A stretch of DNA of 64,000 nt from the NCBI GenBank assembly GCA_039881145.1, contig JAYKKI010000023.1:8489001-8553000 (forward strand), read 5' to 3'. Positions within the stretch are counted from its first letter, which is position 1; every line of letters begins with the position of its first letter. The DNA comes from Druceiella hillmani (Eukaryota; Arthropoda; Insecta; Lepidoptera; Hepialidae). Made by a program: the position numbers and the translations under genes. Positions 27,187-38,471 of this stretch are shown one piece after another. Under the pieces are notes generated by a model. The model had not been told where the DNA came from and ran no database searches. It saw only the letters and a program-made list of their open reading frames with translations.

Positions 27187-27405
27187 GACATTTTTACTTT
27201 CATAAATCACAATTTTCAGGTACAAACTGACGATGAGTTAAAAAAAATGTAAAATCTTAAAAATAGATGGAGTTATAAAGGTTTAAACTTAACGGTTAGA
27301 CAGGGATAGGAATACTGAATTGTGATATCATTTGTAGTAATGCTCACTATAACCTACGAGAGTGAAAGAGACAAGGAAATATGTCAGTCTACCCTTATCA
27401 TTAAA
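27187..27405 (-). repeat. Dispersed repeat X, copy 3
   Basis: On the minus strand it carries the blocks of the copies at 3.2 and 3.6 kb: 'gataagggtag', 'tgtctctttcactctcgtag', 'tataactccatctattttta', 'agattttaca' and 'gtacctgaaaattgtgattt'. Confidence 0.7.
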
Positions 27406-28199
27406 TGTGGAGTTTTATTTTACTTTATTTGAAATACGTAAGATAAATATTGTTAATATACCGTCTATTTTTTAAAGTAACGTGTCAATCATAAGAATCT
27501 GTTCTCAATCATAAGAAAGAGGATTTTAAAATATTTTTTTAAAATCCTGTTCCTCGTTAATTTAAATTAATTTTTTTTGGAGATTTTAGACATTCACAAA
27601 ACAATATATATATACTAACACGTACTGAAACCATTAAAATATTCTGTAAAAATTTAATAATAAACTGTAAAAATTTCTATAATATGCTTTAAAGTTTAAT
27701 TATTCGAGCAAGAATTTGCTGAATTTTAAAATATTTCAAACAATTCGAGCAAATAATTCAACATTTAACTCGTAAAAGAGACAAAATATATTTTTCTATT
27801 ACTTTTATTCAGTCATTAAGTACGTCAAATGATTTGTCCATCATACTAATTTTACAGAGGAATATTTTGTCTGTGTGTTTTTAGGATTTGGCAAAACAAA
27901 TGACTTTCACCATCTTTAACCTTAAACTCTCAAGATAGACATAGGGTAATATAGGGTAATATAATATATTTATGAAATGTGCTATAATGATTTACGTGAA
28001 GGAAATTGAAGTACTTCGGGTTGGCTTCAAAATTTAAACTGAATTGAAGTCATGTATGAGAACATTGCATACGTTTGCAGTATGTTTCGTAATCAATTAA
28101 GCGTAGATAAATATTATATTAAATAGAAACTAAAATAATATGCAATCATTTTATCTTATTTGCCGAACAAAGCTAGGACAGATAGTTAGTAAAAATATA
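27406..28199. other. AT-rich DNA, nothing recognised
   Basis: No gene seen. 27,483-27,550 has a small direct repetition (caatcataagaa at 27,487 and 27,508). Confidence 0.4.
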
Positions 28200-28385
28200 G
28201 TAGGGATCAATTTAATTAAATTTTAGTTGGGATCAATTTAATTAAGTTAGAACGTTAAGATTGTAGTACCAATTTAATTAAATTGATGCTGGTACAAAAC
28301 GTTGAAGTTGCATATAATTTTAATTAAATCGTTACTGTCACAGAGCGTTGAAGTTGCAGTATTAATTTAATTAAATGTTGTTTTA
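28200..28385 (+). repeat. Degenerate ~60-bp repeats with 'tttaattaaat' core
   Basis: The word 'atttaattaa' recurs five times (near 28,209, 28,238, 28,272, 28,320 and 28,363); the last three are followed or preceded by 'acgttgaagttgca'-like words about 50-60 bases apart. An old, decayed short array. Confidence 0.55.
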
Positions 28386-28554
28386 TTAGAAGTGAACACA
28401 AAATTAAATTGCTTAGATGTTTCATTAACGTATCATTGAAAAAGCTTTTGAATATTTGTATGTAGATACAAATAAAGCCCAAAATTATCCGCCAAACGTT
28501 CCTAAAAAAAGGCGGTCTCGTAAAACTCAAACAAATTTAAGTAGCGGGCTACTT

Positions 28555-28770
28555 ATCTGTAACTGCCGCTACGAAAGTGTAAGGCGTTGTGTGAGAGTTT
28601 TTGACACACACTTTTCAAAACGCTGACGGGGTACGTCCTTTGGGTAATTTCAGTACCGGCTTCGATAAAATGCTTGCTTCGGCGTGAATGTATCTTGCGA
28701 AACGATGAAAATTTTTTTCGAATTTTTTTGAAGTTGTACCGTAAGCGTGCCATGAAATTGAAACCGATCA
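28555..28770 (-). repeat. Dispersed repeat Z, copy 1
   Basis: Shares with 42,705-42,895, in the same orientation, 'aacgctgacggggtacg' versus 'aatgctgacgaggcgcc', 'gggtaatttcagt-ccg', 'cgaaacgatgaaa' versus 'cgatgaaact', and the run of short GC-rich words. The minus-strand frames of both copies align loosely around GTEITxRxxxVS, so the repeat could be a relic of coding DNA, but I cannot name a family. Confidence 0.55.
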
Positions 28771-29024
28771 TAAATTTTTAAAGTGAAAATACTATCTTAT
28801 TAAGTAGTTTTTCTTCGAGTAGATACAGATGTGGATACAGAATTTGTGAAAATTTATAATACTCCGTTAATTCAGTTTTCTATATGTCAGTGCTGAGTAC
28901 AATTGCTGGTAATACCAGTTACCCAAAAAAATAGAGAAAACTAGTTATAAATAGATATTCAAACACTTTTTTCCTTTGTATATTCGAGTACTAAAATGAA
29001 TCAAACATTTCAAAAATGTTGCCT

Positions 29025-29110
29025 GTCTCTTTGTCTCCACGAATGGACCTAACTCGGAAACTACTGAATTTATTACCATGACCTTTTACACACGTTATGG
29101 ATAAAAACCC
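29025..29110 (+). repeat. Weak family 3 fragment
   Basis: 'cctgtctctttgtctccacg', 'aatggacctaactcggaaac' and 'tactgaatttattacc' follow the order of family 3 (tctgt run, 'ggac', 'ggaaactactgaa'). Assigned by phrase order only. Confidence 0.35.
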
Positions 29111-29199
29111 TGGGACCAACTTAATTTTTCAATGTTTTCATATGATATCTCAAACTATTCCGTAGTTATCATAATAAAAAAATATTTAGAAAATTAAGC

Positions 29200-29350
29200 A
29201 ACGTCTCTACCTCACGGGCTGGCAGCGGCTATAAGAGCACGCGGGAGCGTACAGAGGATCAGGAGAAAAGAACGTAAGTCGGCTCGCTCATGATTTAAAC
29301 TTATTATTTGTGTCTAATAACAGAGCATAAAATAAAGGCATTAAAACACT
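29200..29350 (+). other. GC-rich block with TATA-like word, possible solo LTR relic
   Basis: 29,211-29,290 is sharply GC-richer and contains 'ggctataagagcacgcggga', followed by 'aataaaggcattaaaac'. A TATA-like word followed about 100 bases later by an aataaa-type signal is how many insect LTRs look. I see no paired LTR, primer site or coding remains, so this stays weak. Confidence 0.25.
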
Positions 29351-29426
29351 GCACTTGCATGTCGGAATTCCACGCGGACTAAGTCACAAAATACTAGTAA
29401 GTAATAAACTGTACTATTTTCACAAT

Positions 29427-29610
29427 TCAATGAAATTACGTGATGTAGTATTATTTCTACTTTCTTTAAGTTCTTTACCGCGACCTAGGTTTCGTTGTAT
29501 TACAACATCTTCAGGTGGGCTATTAACAAATCTTTGCTAATGCAGCGAAACCTACGTCGTGGTAAAGAACTTAAAGAAGAAATAATACTATATCACGTAG
29601 TTTCATTAAA
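29427..29610. repeat. Large inverted repeat, possible Penelope-like terminal fragments
   Basis: 29,427-29,501 and 29,538-29,610 are imperfect reverse complements of about 75 bases (about nine in ten positions by eye, one 3-base gap) around a 36-base centre. The arms carry 'tttctttaagttctttacc' and the 'cgaaacctaggtcg' or 'cgaaacctacgtcg' block. Penelope-like elements are known for terminal repeats in inverted or direct orientation that contain hammerhead motifs; that link is inference here. Confidence 0.8.
29477..29519 (-). ncRNA. Hammerhead-ribozyme-like core
   Basis: On the minus strand: CCAC, CTGAAGA (fits CUGANGA, 29,508-29,514), a five-pair stem (gttgt/acaac, loop aat), GAAAC (29,489-29,493), CTAG, then GTC and GCGG. 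GAAAC and GTC could form the two-pair stem III with a CTAG loop, and GTC is the classic cleavage triplet. Stem I pairs CCAC with GCGG at three of four positions; the other arm of the inverted repeat has GTGG, which would pair at all four. One extra T lies between CTGAAGA and stem II, so activity is doubtful. Confidence 0.35.
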
Positions 29611-30177
29611 CTAATGAATTTCTACAAAATTAACGCCATATATATTCAATATTTATACTATTTTCAATAGCATGTCAAACAGACTGTTGATGTACTCATG
29701 CCATATGCTTCATGAAATATCCTAGTATTCATGGGATATACAATCACATTATCAAAAATTGCTATACGCTAAGCTTTTCTGTATTTACTAAAATTCTTAA
29801 ATTAATCGGCTAATGCATAGCCAAATTTTCGAAAAAAGGGATGATATTACTTTGAGTTGTGGGACAAAAAATATTTGAAATTTTTCTACTGATCATAAAT
29901 ACTACTAAAGTAAATTTTAAAAAACTACAATTTTCTCTTGATTCAAAATAATTTTCTTTGGAATAAATTTATTTTTCTTTTTAAATTAAATATAATAATA
30001 AACCATCAACATGTTTTAAATTACTCTAGAATTTGAGAGCCTACTTATAAAAAAACAGATCTATTTATAGAAAAAATCTGAAACGTAATTAAAATGAAAT
30101 TACTTTTATTTCCGATGACTACAAGAATTACTCCGAGTAGAAATTATTATATCTTCGTCAAATATGATCCCTTGGAC

Positions 30178-30522
30178 TTAATCACTTGAGCTGGGGTGGA
30201 GGTTAAAGAACGTGCATGCCAAGTTTGAATATTCAGAAGCAGATTCTCGATAGAATGAATTCCCGAATTCCATTCCGAAAATGTGCATAATACAGATGCT
30301 TTTCTCAATATTCCATTCCGCTTTGGCTCTCGTATTTTTTTCATGAAATTCATAATAGGCGGAAATGATCCTGTGTGAAATCAATTTCTTTCTTTCAAGA
30401 TTATTGAAATTATTTATAAGCTCACCAAGCAGAATTGAAAGTGAAAAAGTAACTAAGTTTTTAAAACTGAATCTGACTTCTTTTAAATTATGAAAAACAA
30501 TGGACCATTTATTTTTCTGCAT
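30178..30522 (-). CDS. Unrecognised 114-codon frame, probably not a gene
   Basis: ATG at 30,522, stop at 30,178. The longest frame in the window not explained by a repeat or transposon. The predicted protein has no signal peptide, membrane segment or motif I know; it is rich in N, S, I, K and F as expected from AT-rich DNA. No splice context, Kozak-like start or second copy supports it. Chance is the simplest reading. Confidence 0.12.
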   Translation of the reverse strand: MQKNKWSIVFHNLKEVRFSFKNLVTFSLSILLGELINNFNNLERKKLISHRIISAYYEFHEKNTRAKAEWNIEKSICIMHIFGMEFGNSFYRESASEYSNLACTFFNLHPSSSD

Positions 30523-31133
30523 GTTATGGTACGTTTAGATGGTGATAGTACGTGCGACAGTTGCTATCATGGTAGCTGTTGTGACAGTATTCTACTATGA
30601 TAATGTGAATTAAGCATATGCGTGCATTTGTGTGAGATTTGGCATAGTGATGACATGAAAGCTGAAATTTCTTACTACTTTGTGTTACAAATACATTGAA
30701 TAAATATTAAAAATACATTAAAAGGTTCATTGTTTACGTTCAACAATAAAAGTTTTATTATTTACATTCATACTGTTAATGTTAAATACATAATAGTGTG
30801 TTGTTAAACAGTCGCACAGAGTAGAGATTGTCACCAAACAATTTTAAAATGTCAGATTAAATAACATTAAATTCTTAATTTCATAGATATTGTAGGGAAT
30901 TAAGGCAAACAACACACGCTAATGATATATGTGTATACACTCTCAAATGTCGTAATAGAACAAATTTTAAAAAAATATATGCAATAATTGTAGAGGTGTA
31001 CTCTTTGCGAAAAGAACGTCAAAAACAATCAAACTTAAAAATGTAATAAATTACGGACGAATTTCAACCACTGGGTGACCACTACTTTTATTAAATTGGT
31101 CAATCTAAATTATCTTAGAAAATAAACTTGGAT
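30523..31133. other. AT-rich DNA, nothing recognised
   Basis: No gene seen between the frame at 30.2 kb and the 59-bp array. Confidence 0.45.
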
Positions 31134-31900
31134 TTTGATATGAATTATTGATATGACTTATTATACTATTTTATTGCTATTCGATATCTGCACTTATCAT
31201 AATTTTAAGATATGATTTATTATACTATTTTATTGCTATTCGATATCGGCACTTATTATAATCTTTTGATATGAATTATTATACTATTTTATTGCTATTC
31301 GATATCGGCACTTATTATAATATTTTGATATGAATTATTATACTATTTTATTGCTATGCGATATCGGCACTTATTATAATCTTTTGATATGAATTATTAT
31401 ACTATTTTATTGCTATTCGATATCGGCACTTATTATAATATTTTGATATGAATTGTTATACTATTTTATTGCTATTCGATATCTGCACTTATTATAATCT
31501 TTTGATATTAATTATTATACTATTTTATTGCTATTCGATATCTGCACTTATTATAATATTTTGATATGAATTATTATACTATTTTATTGCTATTTGATAT
31601 CGGCACTTATTATAATATTTTGATATGACTTATTATACTATTTTATTGCTGTTCGATATCTGTACTTATTATAATCTTTTGATATGAATTATTATATTAT
31701 TTTATTGCTATTCGATATCGGCACTTATTATAATATTTTGATATGCATTATTATACTATTTTATTGCTATACGATATCGGCACTTATTATAATATTTTGA
31801 GATGACTTATTATACTATTTTATTGCTATTCGATATCGGCACTTATAATATTTTGATATGACTTGTTATAATATTTTATTGTTATTTCGATATCTGCATA
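31134..31900 (+). repeat. 59-bp tandem array
   Basis: About 13 units with constant words 'ttattatactattttattgc', 'cgatatc-gcacttattata' and 'at-ttttgatatga'. Units differ by a few substitutions (gatatcggc or gatatctgc; aatctttt or aatatttt). The last unit is more diverged. Each unit has a GATATC palindrome. Confidence 0.95.
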
Positions 31901-32721
31901 TTTATTGATTTGTTTGTACATATTTACTTAGAATATTGCAAGTATGTTCTTAACCTTGTTTATTTAATAGCAAAGCAACTACTCGTGTAGTACAATCATC
32001 TAGTTCCTCGAGTCTTTTATTGCACCTTGACGTCAATATCCGCTGCACTATGTTTGGAGTGTTTACAGGATTGAATTCCTTTTCGGATGTAATACCTTGT
32101 GATCGCATTGCGCTCGATAAGTTAGAGTCAAACCGTCTCCTTTGTCTTGCTTTATTTCTTTACGGAGAGGGGTGCTACTCGATTGCTTGCAGACTGGCCT
32201 CGAGTTGATGGAAATATTTGTATCGTATTATTGAATTGCAAGTGGGGACGTTGCTGTGTTGCATCTTTTGCATGCATGCGGATAATAGCATGTCTCGTAA
32301 ATGAAAATGGCTTTTGTTTATATTGAAATTTTACATTGGCGATCTGAAAATCAATACAAATATGGCAATGAAATTGTAACGAGTGAAAAGAAAATTGTTG
32401 AAAGAGAAGTTATGATATATTTAAAATAAACCTTTTTCGAAACCTGAAAACACCACATGATATTGGTTTTAATGGGAGAGTAAATTGAACGAGTGAAACG
32501 AACATTTTATATTGAAAATTATTACATGTTTATAAGAATCGATCTTCAGTTTGTTTATTCATCAAATGGCTATACTGATATTTGTTGATAGTGCAGTCTT
32601 TTCATTGTTACACACTTCACACTTAAAGCTAGTACTAGTTTGCTGGACTAAAATTAATTAAAGATAACTTTTAATAACTTTTAGCATGCACGTACGTACG
32701 TACACACACACCCGTGTATAA

Positions 32722-32727
<6 letters not shown>
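31901..32727. other. Unique DNA, no gene seen
   Basis: 32,020-32,220 is less AT-rich, with a 62-codon frame from a TTG that I do not recognise. 32,692-32,712 has short acgt and ac repeats just before the TA tract. Confidence 0.4.

Positions 32728-32776
<49 letters not shown>
32728..32776. repeat. TA microsatellite
   Basis: About 48 bases of TA alternation, preceded by an (AC)n and (TACG)n patch. Confidence 0.92.
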
Positions 32777-32779
<3 letters not shown>

Positions 32780-33381
32780 GACTTAACTGACTCAATCGTT
32801 TTGAAAATATTATTATTTGCTTGATTAACAAGATAAAAAATATTCTATTAATTTTAGCCATTAAATATAGCAAAAAATATATCTTTTGTATATTCAATAC
32901 GGAATTCTAACGGTTATTATACAGTTAATACATTCATAACCATCAAATATTTCAGTTTTTTATTAACTTTCTTACCCAAACTTGTTTCTACTACTTATCA
33001 AAATACAACAACTCCATAAAACTATAACTCTCTTTCTTATTAACTATCAAGTCGAAACTTACTTAGAGGCGTTAACTTGTAAGTAAGATCTTTTGAAGAA
33101 AACAACTTAATGGATAGTAACGAGACTTGGGAAAATGTTTATGTTAGTGAGAGTTAAGTCAGTCTTTTCGCTATGGAAGATAAATGTAAAGTTAATACGA
33201 TAACTTTCATTTTGTATAAAACAGAAAAAATGCACCGGAAATTGCAGCTCATTACTTCAATATACCTCATTACTTTAATAAACCTACATACTTTAATATA
33301 CATTGTACATAGTTTAATTACTTCGAATAGTTAACAGCTCTTCATTTTTAAAATATATAACGTAATAGCCGTGAAAAGTGA

Positions 33382-33382
<1 letters not shown>
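32777..33382. other. AT-rich DNA, nothing recognised
   Basis: 33,252-33,305 repeats 'attactt-aata-acctcatt'-like words three times; no gene. Confidence 0.4.

Positions 33383-33420
<38 letters not shown>
33383..33420. repeat. TA microsatellite
   Basis: About 38 bases of pure TA alternation. Confidence 0.92.
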
Positions 33421-33422
<2 letters not shown>

Positions 33423-34071
33423 AAAAAAACAAAAAATTCTCTTCCAATTTTAGCAGTACATTTTCTGCGAACATTCGTAATCGACTATAAAAACTAATAA
33501 ATTTGTAAATAACGAATATCCATTAACATCTGAAATATAAATTGTCATCTTTGTTGTCGAGTTTATATTATAACTCTCGCAACATTACAAAATAATATTT
33601 ATAACAAATAGACTCAAACACGTATTTAGGGTAAACCGTGATCTACTTGCCCGAAATTTGCAAATTTCATCTAACATGCAAACGATAAAGCGCAGCCGAG
33701 TGTGAACCGCTTAGAGAATACTGCTACAACGCACAGCTTTTGTCAATGAATTAATCACTTGTTCGCAATTATAAGGTACAAGATATTCGTGTTAATTTAT
33801 TGCGTAACAAATCTGTCTTCACGTGTAATAACAAAAGCTCGCACGGGGCTTTGAGGTAGAGTTTACTTCAAAATGCTCACTGAAGTGTAATACGTTAATT
33901 GTTTGCTCCGTGGAATCTTGTACTGTACAAATGACGAAATATTGTCAAATCAAAATAGGCCTAATATGGTAGAAGAAGCTCGGTTGGGAATCGCAGAACC
34001 TAAGCAGGAGCTTTTAAATAACTTAATTTTTGGTTATATTACAATTACTGAAAAGAATTTTATATACGTGT

Positions 34072-34073
<2 letters not shown>
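33421..34073. other. Unique DNA, no gene seen
   Basis: Nothing recognised up to the start of the 2.19-kb array. Confidence 0.45.

Positions 34074-34109
<36 letters not shown>
34074..34109. repeat. TA microsatellite, left edge of 2.19-kb array
   Basis: Pure TA alternation directly before the first unit's 'gaacgtatgtccg'. Confidence 0.92.
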
Positions 34110-34112
<3 letters not shown>

Positions 34113-34145
34113 CGTATGTCCGTATAATTCACTTTGTAGCCAAAA

Positions 34146-34469
34146 CTACCCACCGCAGCAACTGATTTCGTGTGTGTTAATAGCCTCGGGTCTCCTGTCG
34201 TGCGCTATGGTGGTTGCATGTGGGTAGTGGTGGTGATCTGGGAGATATAGTAGTTGAAAGTGATCGACTAAGCATTTTCCACTATCTACCACCGAACACC
34301 AAACGCCATCATTGCAAATACTCGAAAAAGTGAGAATATCCTCGAATGTACTAGAATTTATCGGATCCGAAAGGTCAAGAATGTTCTCAAATATTTTAGA
34401 ACATTCTTGACTCAGGTAATTAAATATACTGATATTGAATAAATAACGGTTTTTTAGTTTTCGTGACAA
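34146..34469 (-). CDS. Unrecognised 107-codon frame in copy 1
   Basis: Longer here than in the other two copies because a T-to-A difference removes the stop after the DHFQLL residues. The shared 70-odd residues include NYLSQECSKIFENILDLSD. The hairpin gaatgttct...agaacattc falls inside it. Differences between copies include amino-acid changes (NISIF or NIRIF), so no sign of constraint. Probably not a protein gene. Confidence 0.12.
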   Translation of the reverse strand: MSRKLKNRYLFNISIFNYLSQECSKIFENILDLSDPINSSTFEDILTFSSICNDGVWCSVVDSGKCLVDHFQLLYLPDHHHYPHATTIAHDRRPEAINTHEISCCGG

Positions 34470-34921
34470 AGGTTTTTCGGAAATAGTATAATTATTTGTA
34501 ATATTAAAACAATTTTATTCACTTACCTACTGTGTAAATATACGTATATACATTCTTTACACTACACTTTTATACCTAAGGGAAATTTTTACTTACTTCC
34601 GTTCCTACTATTTTTATCTCCATGATAAAAGCTCTATATGTGAAGGAGGGAGGGAGAAAACTGAAGTATTTTTCAGCCCCTCCACCTACCCACGTGTAGA
34701 CTGTATCATTTTATATTCTACTTTTTAGGAATATCTCACATGCATTACTTGGGTTATCATTAAAAACTAAAGTATAAATCTGAAAAATGACAATTTAATG
34801 GATCATCAAATTTTCCGTCAAATCAGTTCTACTCAAACATCTCAAGTTCATTAACTTATTATTTCAATATTATCTTGAAATAATAAACTATTATTAGAGA
34901 AAATATTATTTCGTCTTTAAA

Positions 34922-34973
34922 TGGATTTCGAACCCGCGTACTTCTGGTTGAGTATTTGTTCGACTAGGCTACA
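34922..34973 (-). other. tRNA-like (pol III box) block, copy 1
   Basis: On the minus strand 'gtagcctagtcgaac' resembles an A box and 'cgcgggttcgaaatcc' a B box (GGTTCGANNCC with one extra base). The boxes are closer together than in a tRNA and no acceptor stem pairs. A tRNA-derived SINE relic within the 2.19-kb unit is the likeliest meaning. Repeated at 37,143-37,194 and 39,330-39,381. Confidence 0.4.
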
Positions 34974-35484
34974 GTGTTTGCAAAATAGTAAAAGTTCGTG
35001 ACCGAGATCTAAGCTAAAGGTTACAAAAAGTTACTGTTGAGTTTTCGAGTTATGACGAAAGAAAAACGTAAATGGTTACGAAGACAAATTTTCCATTTCA
35101 TTTCGTCGATACCTTTCATTCATAATCAATTTCATTTCTAGTCAAATATTACAGACGAAGCATCTCCTCTAGTTTCATAATTTTATATAGTTTCATATCC
35201 TATAGTTTCATAATTCCTATAGTTTAATTATTTTCCGAAAAATTAAATCTTTATACTGTCATTCGTTTGACTGTCTATCCTTATGTCTCTCAAAATATAC
35301 TGTTAATGGTTGAGTAGTAGCGAGATAAACAAACGAAATTTTTGCATTTGTAATATTAATTAAGGCGAGTTAAGGTAATTATTAATAGAATTATAATTAA
35401 GATGGGGCTCTATATTAGGCGAGCATGTGGGAATTAATTTTTAAAAAATTTAAATAATTTCGGAACGTCACATAAGTTTACATC

Positions 35485-35488
<4 letters not shown>

Positions 35489-35524
<36 letters not shown>
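35489..35524. repeat. TA microsatellite expanded only in copy 1
   Basis: About 36 bases of AT alternation where copies 2 and 3 have only 'acatatatatgc' (37,710 and 39,897). Confidence 0.93.
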
Positions 35525-35528
<4 letters not shown>

Positions 35529-35613
35529 TCGAAACAACTACATATAAAGAGAATTACAAAATAACACAACTCAATATCGACTCAGTAAACCCCAACCGGA
35601 TTTTCAGCTAACA

Positions 35614-35820
35614 TTATTGGATGTTGAAACAAGTTATTTGCATAGCGTGACCCTCCAGATACCTTATCATTCCGCAGATTTGCACAGCGCCTCTCAACGT
35701 CAATACTTCCCGCAATATATCTGGGATGGCTTCAAAATTGAATCCGTGTTTGGGAATAAATTCTTGCAACTGCATCACGCTTGATATATTCCAGTTCAGC
35801 CTTAGTTCTTTGGTATTCAA
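35614..35820 (-). CDS. Unrecognised 68-codon frame in copy 1
   Basis: Begins at TTG, directly after an in-frame TAA, so there is no ATG start. The residues (NTKELRLNWNISSVMQLQEF and on to HAMQITCFNIQ) recur in copies 2 and 3 with one change, R to K. The high match reflects the DNA duplication, not selection. If it was ever coding it was as an exon; I see no fitting acceptor. Probably not a gene. Confidence 0.12.
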   Translation of the reverse strand: MNTKELRLNWNISSVMQLQEFIPKHGFNFEAIPDILREVLTLRGAVQICGMIRYLEGHAMQITCFNIQ

Positions 35821-36276
35821 TTACACTGTGGAGACGTCGCTATCGGGAATAACTTACATATTGGTATCTACAATATTATTTTCGATTACAATATTATTTA
35901 CTATATATCTTGGTATCTATAATATATATTTATCTACAAATTTATTTTAACCTGTTTTTTTAAGTATTTTGCAACAATAAAACAAGTGGTACGGCTTTAG
36001 TACGTAGCAAATACTCGTGAAATAAGATACAAAACAACCCCTAACTTTTGCTAGATGATTTAAATTTATGTGACAGAATTGAATGTGTTTGTGATATTCA
36101 GGTACACATTCAATTCTATAACACAATTAATCTGTATCACTTGTAAATAAAGGTAATACACCTTTATTCACCCGTCTCTCAGTCTCTACTTTGAATAGGT
36201 ATTGAAGGCAAAAAAATCACAAATTCAAAGGGTTTGCGATTTTTAGTCTTCAGTACGTATTAATGGCTATATGCGC

Positions 36277-36278
<2 letters not shown>

Positions 36279-36323
<45 letters not shown>
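36279..36323. repeat. TA microsatellite, copy 1/2 junction
   Basis: About 45 bases of TA alternation between the end of copy 1 and the start of copy 2. Confidence 0.93.
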
Positions 36324-36326
<3 letters not shown>

Positions 36327-38471
36327 CGTATGTCCGTATAATTCACTTTGCAGCCAAAACTACCCACCGCAGCAACTTATTTCGTGTGTGTTAATAGCCT
36401 CGGGTCTCCTGTCGTGCGCTATGGTGGTTGCATGTGGGTAGTGGTGGTGATCTGGGAGTTATAGTAGTTGAAAGTGATCGACTAAGCATTTTCCACTATC
36501 TACCACCGAACACCAAACGCCATCATTGCAAATACTCGAAAAAGTGAGAATATCCTCGAATGTACTAGAATTTATCGGATCCGAAAGGTCAAGAATGTTC
36601 TCAAATATTTTAGAACATTCTTGACTCAGGTAATTAAATATACGGATATTGAATAAATAACGGTTTTTTAGTTTTCGTGAAAAATGTTTTTCGGAAATAG
36701 TATAATTATTTATAATATTTATTATAATTTTATCCACTTACCTACTGTGTAAATATACGTATATACATTCTTTACTCTACACTCTAGTCTTTATTCCTAA
36801 GGGAAATTTTTACTTACTTCCGTTCCTAATATTTTTATCTCCATGATAAAGGGTCTATATGTGAAGGAGGGAGGGAGGAAACTGAAGTATTTTTCAGCCC
36901 CTCCACCGACCCACGTGTATACTGTATCATTTTATATTCTACTTTTTAGGAATATCTCACATGCATTACTTGGGTTATCATTAAAAACTAAAGTATAAAT
37001 CTGAAAAATGACAATTTAATGGATCATCAAATTTTCCGTCAAATCATTTCTACTCAAACTTCTCAAGTTCATTAACTTATTATTTCAATATTATCTTGAA
37101 ATAATAAACTATTATTAGAGAAAATATTATTTCGTCTTTAAATGGATTTCGAACCCGCGTACTTCTGGTTGAGTATTTGTTCGACTAGGCTACAGTGTTT
37201 GCAAAATAGTAAAAGTTGGTGACCGAGATCTAAGCTAAAGGTTACAAAAAGTTCTGTTGAGTTTTCGAGTTATGACGAAAGAAAAACGTAAATGGTTACA
37301 AAGACAAATTTTCCATTTCATTTTGTCGATACCTTTCATTCATAATTAGATTTCATTTACACTCAAATATTACAGACGAAGCATCTCCTCTAGTTTCATA
37401 ATTTTATATAGTTTCATATCCTATAGTTTCATAATTCCTATAGTTTAATGATTTTCCGAAAAATTAAATCTTTATACTGACATTCGTTTGACTGTCTATC
37501 CTTATGTCTCTCAAAATATACTGTTAATGGTTGAGTAGTAGCGAGATAAGCAAACGAAATGTTTGCATTTGTAATATTAATTAAGGCGAGTTAAGGTAAT
37601 TATTAATAGAATTATAATTAGGATGGTGCTCTATATTAGGCGAGCATGAGGGAAATAATTTTTAAAAAATGTAAATAGTTTCGGAACGTCACATAAGTTT
37701 ACATCCAACACATATATATGCACTCGAAACAACTACAGACAAAGAGAATTACAAAATAACACAACTCAATATCGACTCAGTAAACCCCAACCGGATTTTC
37801 AGCTAACATTATTGGATGTTGAAACAAGTTATTTGCATAGCGTGACCCTCCAGATACCTTATCATTCCGCAGATTTGCACAGCGCCTCTCAACGTCAATA
37901 CTTCCCGCAATATATCTGGGATGGCTTCAAAATTGAATCCGTGTTTGGGAATAAATTCTTGCAACTGCATCACGCTTGATATATTCCAGTTCAGCTTTAG
38001 TTCTTTGGTATTCAATTACACTGTGGAGACGTCGCTGTCGGGAATAACTTACATATTGGTATCTACAATATTATTTTCGATTACAATATTATTTACTATA
38101 TATCTTGGTATCTATAATATATATTTATCTACAAATTTATTTTAACCTGTTTTTTTAAGTATTTTGCAACAATAAAACAAGTGGTACGGCTTTAGTACGT
38201 AGCAAATACTCGTGAAATAAGATACAAAACAACCCCTAACTTTTGCTAGATGATTTAAATTTATGTGACAGAATTGAATGTGTTTGTGATATTCAGGTAC
38301 ACATTCAATTCTATAACACAATTAATCTGTATCACTTGTAAATAAAGGTAATACACCTTTATTCACCCGTCTCTCAGTCTCTACTTTGAATAGGTATTGA
38401 AGGCAAAAAAATCACAAATTCAAAGGGTTTGCGATTTTTAGTCTTCAGTACGTATTAATGGCTATATGCGC

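Larger units (their letters stand above)
34110..36278 (+). repeat. 2.19-kb tandem unit, copy 1
   Basis: Starts 'gaacgtatgtccgtataatt' and ends 'ggctatatgcgca'. It differs from copies 2 and 3 by scattered substitutions (for example gggagatata here, gggagttata there) and by an extra TA microsatellite at 35,489-35,524. It contains a 12-bp hairpin (34,379-34,411), a tRNA-like block on the minus strand and a 13-bp hairpin near 36,074-36,118. It has no terminal inverted repeats and no recognised protein. A purine run 'gaaggagggagggag' lies near 34,641. Confidence 0.95.

Noticed and set aside
29200..29350. LTR retrotransposon
   Set aside because: Only a TATA-like word and a polyA-like signal; no second LTR, primer-binding site or coding remains, so kept only as a weak note.
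32020..32208. 62-codon frame in a less AT-rich patch
   Set aside because: Starts at TTG and shows no recognised motif.
34510..34530. Good 5' splice-site match (TAG|GTAAGT) on the minus strand
   Set aside because: Isolated; no matching acceptor or exon with constraint could be assembled.
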